A stretch of 64,000 nucleotides of DNA, from positions 3,911,363 through 3,975,362 of the forward strand of contig NZ_CP051185.1 in assembly GCF_012516315.1 (NCBI RefSeq), given 5' to 3'. Positions 58,380 to 64,000 of this stretch are shown one piece after another. The notes below the pieces were generated by a model. That model was not told the origin of the DNA. It did no database searches and saw only the letters and a list, made by a program, of their open reading frames with translations. A program made the position numbers and the translations under genes. How positions within the stretch are numbered: the stretch's first letter is position 1; the number at the start of each line of letters is the position of its first letter. This DNA is from Limnospira fusiformis SAG 85.79. Its GTDB lineage: Bacteria > Cyanobacteriota > Cyanobacteriia > Cyanobacteriales > Microcoleaceae.

Positions 58380-58452
58380 ATTTTTATTCTCTACCGAGAG
58401 CTGCATTTTAAGGCTCTGCACCCTATTGTAGACATGACGATCACTGATACAT
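58380..58452 (-). ncRNA. candidate TnpB omega RNA 3' end / right end of the IS607-type element
   Basis: The region 3' of tnpB contains TGTCCGGCAATAGCCGGATA hairpin sequence at the gene end and CAGAGCC/GGCTCTG-like and GAGCTGCA motifs further out. In TnpB elements the guide RNA overlaps the tnpB 3' end and the right end. The boundary and guide cannot be fixed without related copies. Confidence 0.35.
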
Positions 58453-59649
58453 TTACGCGACATTTATCCGGCTATTGCCGGACAATGCGACGATAGCACT
58501 ATTACCCGTTAAGGTAACAGAGGCGGTATCCCGCAAAGCTTTTAGAAAGATTCCAAAAGCACCGTTCCAGTCCCTGGGTAGAGTGAACCCGCACTCCGGA
58601 CATCGGAACACTTTTGAGCCACCTAGCTGGGAATGCACATGACCACAGTGAGTACAGGTTTTGCTGGTGTATTCTTCCGTCACATCTACAACTGTGGTTC
58701 CAGTTATTTCCCCTTGATGTCTCAGGGTTAGTTTGAATCGATAATGCGCCCATGTCAGCATGGCGCGGGCAGTCTTAGACCTGATTTTCCGCTTTGCTTT
58801 GGCAACCATATCGGAAGTCTCGAAGGTGGGCAAAAAAATTAGGCTGTAGTTGTGAGTCAAGTAGTGAGCAATTTGTTTGTGGGCTTCATCAACTAGATTG
58901 CGGATTTTGGTTCTCATTCGTTGAGCCGCTTGCCTCATCCGTCGCCTTCTTGAACGACAGGGTTCCTTGGCGATTCGGCTCATCAAATCATCCAAATGTT
59001 GACATAGCCTAGTAATGCGTCCAATATCCCCGGAGCCCAATTCCAGAAATCGAGAGCCATCAAACCCAGTTATGAAAGTTCGGACACCCGGGTCTAATGC
59101 AATTACGCCATTCGCTTCAGTTGGGGTAACGGCAACTGGTTCAGGGAAAATCGCAAACCATCGACCTTTGGTAAACACCAACTGAGTCCCTTGCCCGCAA
59201 GTTTTAGGGATGGGTTCGGAAACCATGAAAGTTAATCCTTTCGTTAGTCTTGGATACCAACTCCCTGAAGAGAAATTAGTATTATTGAACTTAATCCCTT
59301 GAGAGCTGTCACGACAACTTCTAAACCTTGCATCAGGACTGGCTGAAAAGGCGAGATAGGCATCAAAGATAGCATTCTGCCGAATATGGCAGGGTGTTTC
59401 TTTGACCCATGCAGGCAAGTCGCTCTGCATCACTTTATTGCGTAACTTTAACTTGCTTAGTCGTTTACCACTCCGGGATAATGCAATTGCTTGGTTGTAG
59501 CAATACCGACAAGCAGCCAGCCATTTACGCCAGACTTGATTTAGCTCGGGGCTGGGGTAAATCCGGATCTTCTTTGACCTGAGTTTTGTATTTACTCCGT
59601 CCGTATAATCTGGAGCTAAAGCAGTGGAGGATGGCGAGGATGTCCTCAA
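58453..59649 (-). CDS. tnpB: TnpB RNA-guided nuclease of an IS607-type element, apparently intact
   Basis: From TTG 59649 (start uncertain) the protein has 398 residues. Conserved parts are KLRSKKIRIYPSPELNQVWR and ETPCHIRQNAIFDAYLAF. The RuvC residues are Asp in IALDPGVRTF, Glu in FLPTFETSDM and Asp in TLPRDWNGAF, with a zinc ribbon CTHCGHVH...CPECG before the last. All are present. The frame stays open to 60144, but that 5' part overlaps tnpA in another frame and is not conserved. TnpB cuts targets next to a TAM using an omega RNA. The partner transposase is dead. Confidence 0.85.
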   Translation of the reverse strand: MRTSSPSSTALAPDYTDGVNTKLRSKKIRIYPSPELNQVWRKWLAACRYCYNQAIALSRSGKRLSKLKLRNKVMQSDLPAWVKETPCHIRQNAIFDAYLAFSASPDARFRSCRDSSQGIKFNNTNFSSGSWYPRLTKGLTFMVSEPIPKTCGQGTQLVFTKGRWFAIFPEPVAVTPTEANGVIALDPGVRTFITGFDGSRFLELGSGDIGRITRLCQHLDDLMSRIAKEPCRSRRRRMRQAAQRMRTKIRNLVDEAHKQIAHYLTHNYSLIFLPTFETSDMVAKAKRKIRSKTARAMLTWAHYRFKLTLRHQGEITGTTVVDVTEEYTSKTCTHCGHVHSQLGGSKVFRCPECGFTLPRDWNGAFGIFLKALRDTASVTLTGNSAIVALSGNSRINVA

Positions 59650-60130
59650 CCATTTGTCGTTCTGGACTGAGACTTGTCTGGTTGAGAACCATGAGTTGGC
59701 ACCTGTTTTGCTCACAGAGCCATCAAAACCAGTCAAATCCAAATCTGGCCAATCGGTCTTTGTGGGCAACGACAACCATGCGGACATCTCCTGACAAGAC
59801 TTGTCCCAGTAAGGCCAGCATTTTCTTTCCCTTGAAGTTGAGCCCGCCTCCGATTTCTGAGACGACTTCTGCTTCGGGGTAGAGGTTGGACAGTGCGGCC
59901 ACCTGTCGGTTGAGGTCTGACTGCTGGGCGCGGCTACTAACTCTGGCATAGATAACGACTTTGCGTTTGTCACTGCCTGATTTGGCAGTATATCACTCAA
60001 CGTTGTATCGTCGTTGCCCAGCGGGGGTTCTGATGGTCTCGATTGAGCCATTGTCGTCCCATCTGCGGAGTGTTCTTTCATGGACTCCAGGGATTTGGGC
60101 GGCTTCCTTGGGTTTGACATATCTGGCAAT
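59525..60130 (-). pseudogene. tnpA: IS607-type serine recombinase TnpA, inactivated
   Basis: The frame from 60130 reads RYVKPKEAAQIPGVHERTLR (MerR-like HTH), then after a stop VVIYARVSSRAQQSDLNRQV (serine recombinase with catalytic Ser in ARVSS), then VVVAHKDRLARFGFDWF. It has three lesions: the expected start reads ATT at 60128-60130, TGA at 59993-59995 follows the HTH, and TGA at 59723-59725 follows FDWF. The remaining frame runs to TAA 59525-59527, a 201-codon gene, normal for IS607 TnpA. Confidence 0.85.
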
Positions 60131-60224
60131 AGGTTTATCCTCAACCCTTCTCGCTTATTATACTGTATTGCCGTAAAATGTTAACCTAATTTGAGATTAA
60201 ATCATGCTCTTTTGGGTTCAGCAG

Positions 60225-61445
60225 TTAGGATTTTTCACCGCTAAACTTTTCTACACACCGCACAAACATTTCTACCCCCATACTTAGGGCGGTTTCGTCA
60301 AAGTCAAACCGAGGATGATGGTGCGGATAAGCTAAATTGCGATCGCTATTAGCAGACCCCATGAAAAAATAACACCCCGGTACTTCTTGCAGGAAAAATG
60401 ACATATCCTCACCTCCCATAGTCTGACATTTTGGCACTATCCCCGCTGGCGTTTCTACCACACATTCCGCCACGCTTCTCACCAAATTGGCTAGGGATGG
60501 ATCGTTAATTACTGGCGGATAATTGTGTTGATAATTTAACTCATATCTCGCCCCATGACTTTGACAAATTCCCGCCACAATTGACTCGATTCGGTTGCTA
60601 AAATATTCATTAAATTGAGGATTGAAATAGCGGACTGTCCCCTTGATTGTCGCTTGGTCTGCAATCACATTATGAGCATCTCCAGCATGGAAAGAACCCA
60701 CAGTAACCACGGCAGACTCTAAGGGGTCAACATTCCTTGCTACAATGGTTTGCAGGTTATTAACAATTTGGGAACCTAACAAGATTGCATCTATGGTTTG
60801 ATGCGGCATCCCTCCATGTCCCCCTTTCCCAAATATGCGACATTCAAAGATATCTACCGCCGCCATTAACGCACCAGCACGCACCCCCACCGTTCCCAAT
60901 GGCAAATTATTCCACAAATGCAACCCCAAAATTGCCTCAACATCAGGATTTTTTAATACCCCAGCTTCAATCATGGGCAATGCGCCGCCTGGCCCCTCTT
61001 CAGCAGGTTGAAAGATTACTTTTATTGTACCACACAAATCCTGTCTGTGTTGCGATAAATAATAGGCAGTTCCTAGGGCGATCGCTGTATGTCCGTCATG
61101 ACCGCAAGCGTGCATAATGCCATCATGACAAGATTTATAACTCACCTCATTTTGTTCTTGAATAGGTAAGGCATCAAAATCCGCCCGAATTGCTAAAACT
61201 GGCCCCGGTTGATGACCTTCAATAATGGCTACAATTCCGGTTTCGGCAATTTGTGTTTGATGATTAATTCCCCATTCCTCTAGTTTTTCGGCAATAAACT
61301 TAGCGGTTAGTTTTTCTTGAAATGCTAACTCTGGGTATTGGTGAATATGCCGCCGCCACTTAACTAACTGTGGCTGTAGTGCTTGAATTGCCGGGCGAAT
61401 TTTCTCGGTGCTGACCCGGTGGGGAGTGGAGACAGTTGCAGTCAT
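60225..61445 (-). CDS. M20D-family amidohydrolase (IAA-amino-acid hydrolase/hippurate hydrolase-like)
   Basis: This 406-residue zinc hydrolase contains HACGHDGHTAIALGTAYYLS with metal ligands, PAEEGPGGALPMIEAG and the C-terminal MGGEDMSFFLQEVPG. It cleaves N-acyl amino acids or similar amides. The exact substrate is unknown. Confidence 0.93.
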   Translation of the reverse strand: MTATVSTPHRVSTEKIRPAIQALQPQLVKWRRHIHQYPELAFQEKLTAKFIAEKLEEWGINHQTQIAETGIVAIIEGHQPGPVLAIRADFDALPIQEQNEVSYKSCHDGIMHACGHDGHTAIALGTAYYLSQHRQDLCGTIKVIFQPAEEGPGGALPMIEAGVLKNPDVEAILGLHLWNNLPLGTVGVRAGALMAAVDIFECRIFGKGGHGGMPHQTIDAILLGSQIVNNLQTIVARNVDPLESAVVTVGSFHAGDAHNVIADQATIKGTVRYFNPQFNEYFSNRIESIVAGICQSHGARYELNYQHNYPPVINDPSLANLVRSVAECVVETPAGIVPKCQTMGGEDMSFFLQEVPGCYFFMGSANSDRNLAYPHHHPRFDFDETALSMGVEMFVRCVEKFSGEKS

Positions 61446-61640
61446 AGATGATTTATAATGGCTGTGGGTGTACTAATTTTATCATGATTTTAGCAGATAA
61501 TCAGCCCTAGGGGAATTCTGCCTTTTTCTTCCTCTAGGTGATGAAAATTGACAGCGATCGCGATAAAATTGGAGTGGTGCAGTCCTTAGCAATTCCTGCC
61601 TAGGCTAACCACCATCATCAGTATATATCAGATTTGACCT

Positions 61641-62153
61641 ATGTTAAGTTATTCGCGGATTTTCTTAATTTCAGCATTAGGACTGGGAACCTTACTCCCT
61701 AACCCGGCTATATCAGTTCCCCATATAGTGGTTTCATCTCCATTGTTATTAGCCCAAAATCAACCCTTCCAAATTAGTGAAATGCAAATGGTGACTAATG
61801 AAACCCTCACCGCCGGACGTTATACGGTAGAAGGTAAACTGACTAATCAGAGTTCAGAGGTAGTGCGATCGCTACAAGTAGTTTATCGTTTATACCGTCA
61901 GGAAGGTAATATTTTAGTGGAAGTAGAAAGCCACCAAGCCACCGTTAGCCCAGGGGAGTTACAACCTGGAGAAACTGGTAAATTTGGCTGGGCTTTTGCG
62001 GAGGTTCCCCAGGTGTTTTTCATAGAAGCGATCGCCTCAGAAGACGGAACCACAGAAATTAATCAGTGCTATGCTGATGGTTTAGCTAGGCGAGAAATGT
62101 GTCGCCTACAGCTTAATCCTCAAGCCGTTTATCCCCTCATTATCAACAACTAA
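61641..62153 (+). CDS. secreted protein with FxLYD-like beta domain
   Basis: This 170-residue protein has an N-terminal signal peptide (FLISALGLGTLLPNPAISV) and a beta-rich domain (AGRYTVEGKLTNQSSEVVRS then VVYRLYRQEGNILVEVES) with the pattern of FxLYD or similar carbohydrate or lipid envelope domains. Two C-terminal cysteines (QCYAD, EMCRL) could form a disulfide. Function is unknown. Confidence 0.7.
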   Translation: MLSYSRIFLISALGLGTLLPNPAISVPHIVVSSPLLLAQNQPFQISEMQMVTNETLTAGRYTVEGKLTNQSSEVVRSLQVVYRLYRQEGNILVEVESHQATVSPGELQPGETGKFGWAFAEVPQVFFIEAIASEDGTTEINQCYADGLARREMCRLQLNPQAVYPLIINN

Positions 62154-62178
62154 TTACCAACCATAGAATAACTCAAAC

Positions 62179-63126
62179 ATGAGCCAACTTTACCCTCCCA
62201 TAGAACCCTACGCCGAAGGCAAACTACAAGTTAGTTCCTTACATACCATTTATTTTGAACAGTCCGGGAACCCAGAAGGTAAACCAGTGGTGATACTTCA
62301 TGGGGGACCCGGCGGCGGATGCTTACCAGAATATCGTCGATATTTTGACCCCGAAAAGTGGCGAATTATCATGTTTGACCAACGGGGATGCGGTCAAAGT
62401 ATCCCCCATGCAGAATTAGAAGAAAATACGACTTGGCATTTAGTAGAAGATATCGATCGCCTGCGAAATCACCTAAATATTAACAGTTGGGTGGTGTTTG
62501 GTGGTAGTTGGGGAAGTACCCTATCCCTAGCCTATAGTCAGACTTACCCCCAGCATTGTCAAGGGTTGATTTTGCGGGGTATTTTTATGTTAAGAAAAGC
62601 CGAACTACAATGGTTTTATCAGGAGGGAGCCAGCTACATTTTCCCTGATGCTTGGCAGGAATATATCAAACCTATTCCCCCAGAAGAACGTGACGATTTA
62701 ATCTCAGCCTATTATCGTCGTTTAACCAGTGATGACCCCCAAATACAATTGGCGGCGGCTAAGGCTTGGTCAATTTGGGAAGCCAGCACCAGTAAATTAT
62801 TGCCAGATCAGCATTTAATCCAAAGATTTGGTGATGGCAATTTTGCCACGGCTTTCGCTAGAATTGAATGCCACTATTTTGTCAATCAAGGTTTTTTTGA
62901 ATCCGAAGACCAACTATTAGTTAATGTTCAGCGTATCCGTCATATTCCAGCGGCGATCGTTCAGGGTCGTTATGATGTAGTTTGTCCCATGAAAACCGCC
63001 TGGGAATTGCATCAGGCTTGGCCGGAAGCCGAGTTAATTATTATTCCTGATGCTGGACATTCCATGAGTGAACCAGGCATTCAAAAAGCGCTAATTGACA
63101 TATCAGATAAATTTGCCACCTTATAG
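62179..63126 (+). CDS. pip: proline iminopeptidase
   Basis: This S33 alpha/beta hydrolase removes N-terminal proline. The 315 residues include HGGPGGGCLPEYRRYFDP (oxyanion hole), FDQRGCGQS, nucleophile VVFGGSWGSTLSLAYSQ, WEASTSKLLPD, Asp in GRYDVVCP and His in DAGHSMSEP. It follows the secreted-protein gene by 25 bp. Confidence 0.95.
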   Translation: MSQLYPPIEPYAEGKLQVSSLHTIYFEQSGNPEGKPVVILHGGPGGGCLPEYRRYFDPEKWRIIMFDQRGCGQSIPHAELEENTTWHLVEDIDRLRNHLNINSWVVFGGSWGSTLSLAYSQTYPQHCQGLILRGIFMLRKAELQWFYQEGASYIFPDAWQEYIKPIPPEERDDLISAYYRRLTSDDPQIQLAAAKAWSIWEASTSKLLPDQHLIQRFGDGNFATAFARIECHYFVNQGFFESEDQLLVNVQRIRHIPAAIVQGRYDVVCPMKTAWELHQAWPEAELIIIPDAGHSMSEPGIQKALIDISDKFATL

Positions 63127-63135
63127 GTTAGATAC

Positions 63136-63156
63136 CCTCTCCCAGTGTAGGAGAGG
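63136..63156. terminator. hairpin between convergent pip and permease genes
   Basis: CCTCTCC (63136-63142) and GGAGAGG (63150-63156) pair around a 7-nt loop. This resembles the repeat inserted in the CHAT gene and may be a member of the same small dispersed family. Confidence 0.55.
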
Positions 63157-63205
63157 AGAGGGGTGAGGATGAATATAACCGGGGTATGACGCACCGGAGG
63201 GGGGA

Positions 63206-64000
63206 TTAATTCAGGTTTTCGAGTTTGATGCGAGGGTCTACTGATTTTAAAAGTAAATCCGCCAAAAGATTACCCAGAATCAGCATAACAGCACCCATCA
63301 TTAAACTAGCCATAACTAGATAAAGGTCCTGTTGTCTAACTGCTTCTAAAGTTAACCTTCCTAGTCCCGGCCAGTTAAAAAAGGTTTCGGCAATAAAAGC
63401 GCCGCCTAATAAACTAGCGAATTCAAATCCTAATAAGGTAATTAAAGGATTGATGGCATTTCGGAGAGCGTGAACATAAATCACTCGGTTTTCTGGGAGA
63501 CCTTTAGCGCGCGCCGTTTGGATATAGTCTTGACGTAAGACATCGAGTAATTGACCGCGCATGAGTCGCTGTAAACCCGCGAAACTGGTTATACTTAAAG
63601 CCAGGGTTGGTAAAATCATGTGCCAAGCAATATCACCGATTTTCCCCAAGAGAGACAAATCAGGATAGTCTATGCTGGTCATACCTCCAACGGGAAAAAG
63701 AGGGGAAGTTTTTTGGGCTAAAAATAGTAACAGTAAGGCGGTGATGAAACTGGGGAACCCTTGACCAGTGTAGCTGATTACTTGTAGGGTGCGATCGACT
63801 CGGCGGTTTTGATTAACGGCGGCCAAAATTCCTAGGGGAAGTGCGATCGCCCAAGTTAGAATGAGGGAAGAAATAGCTAACAGTAGGGTAGCGGGGACTC
63901 TTTCCCAGAGTAAATCCGTGACCGATCGCTGATTTTCAAAACTATAGCCAAAGTTCCCCCTAGTGACAATTTGGGTTAGCCAATTCCAATATTGGATAAT
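63206..64000 (-). CDS. Dpp/Opp-type ABC transporter permease, 5' end beyond window
   Basis: The frame is open to base 64000: the ORF continues upstream of the ATG at 63826 with GNFGYSFENQRSVTDLLWER, LLLAISSLILTWAIALPLGI, so 265 codons are visible and the gene begins right of the window. Six or so spans and the EAA loop (ALRNAINPLITLLGFEFASL) identify a DppB/OppB-class permease for peptides or similar solutes. Upstream partners are off-window. Confidence 0.93.
   Translation of the reverse strand: MIQYWNWLTQIVTRGNFGYSFENQRSVTDLLWERVPATLLLAISSLILTWAIALPLGILAAVNQNRRVDRTLQVISYTGQGFPSFITALLLLFLAQKTSPLFPVGGMTSIDYPDLSLLGKIGDIAWHMILPTLALSITSFAGLQRLMRGQLLDVLRQDYIQTARAKGLPENRVIYVHALRNAINPLITLLGFEFASLLGGAFIAETFFNWPGLGRLTLEAVRQQDLYLVMASLMMGAVMLILGNLLADLLLKSVDPRIKLENLN

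Larger units (their letters stand above)
58380..60200 (-). mobile_element. decayed IS607-type insertion sequence
   Basis: The tnpA pseudogene and tnpB overlap in the order tnpA-tnpB, typical of IS607. Outer boundaries are approximate: IS607 leaves no clear inverted repeats or target duplication. It sits between the DUF3172 gene and an M20 amidohydrolase gene without breaking either. Confidence 0.8.

Noticed and set aside
59650-60144. N-terminal 165-residue extension of TnpB in the 563-residue frame
   Set aside because: The DNA encodes the TnpA pseudogene in another frame, which shows recognisable homology; the extension is an overlapping shadow.

Overview
The window looks like a chromosomal segment of a filamentous, non-heterocystous cyanobacterium of the Arthrospira/Limnospira type. 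The evidence is the very high density of HIP1 octamers (GCGATCGC), a set of cyanobacterium-restricted families (SufR, ABA4-like/DUF4281, DUF3143, DUF3172, DUF3181, DUF2103, AMIN domain), abundant TPR/CHAT and WD40 proteins, and dispersed interspersed repeats. The genus is inferred from gene content and repeat style, not from a database match.

Layout. 1-3400 is a decayed accessory zone: a chimeric subtilase/patatin ORF, a small membrane protein with a broken paralogue, and a GH19-SH3-C39 cell-wall enzyme broken by a stop codon and a frameshift. 3494-9561 is the SUF iron-sulfur assembly locus (sufB-C-D-S) with divergent sufR and SufR-like operators between them. 9607-12795 holds two unknown proteins, ruvB and a ROK sugar kinase. 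12934-18244 is a two-gene unit: a coiled-coil membrane protein translationally overlapped by a 1326-aa TPR-CHAT protease whose 48-residue repeats are nearly identical. 18700-21984 contains three arrays of a composite palindromic repeat (about 20 units), separated by two small antitoxin-like genes; one has a toxin gene cut off by the repeat. 22194-30096 contains homoserine dehydrogenase, a protease-WD40 fusion, small membrane proteins, a YihY-type protein, an HTH protein and a DUF2891 protein.

30286-33676 is the zinc-uptake locus: Zur-like box, a roughly 350-nt chain of hairpins resembling a HEARO/IscB-type omega RNA without any IscB gene, then znuA (with a long His-Gly repeat), znuC and znuB. 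33706-45037 holds housekeeping genes: a flavin disulfide oxidoreductase, an ABA4-like protein, cobL, a 2H phosphoesterase-like protein, holA, a J-domain protein, and the lysA-dacA-uppS cell-wall/c-di-AMP cluster with divergent rimI. 45327-57831 carries clpC, a MoaD-like protein with thrC, pepA, a three-PAS histidine kinase, an aspartoacylase-like protein, a NUDIX hydrolase and an AMIN-domain protein.

58380-60130 is an IS607-type element whose serine transposase is dead (lost start, two stops) while TnpB keeps all visible catalytic and zinc-ligand motifs. The window ends with an M20 amidohydrolase, a secreted protein, proline iminopeptidase and the partial gene of a Dpp/Opp-type ABC permease that runs off the right edge.

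The candidates most worth following as unusual systems are the solo HEARO-like RNA in the zinc operon leader, the TPR-CHAT/membrane-protein pair, the orphan TnpB, and the repeat arrays that appear to have truncated neighbouring toxin-antitoxin genes. No CRISPR array, rRNA or tRNA was seen.
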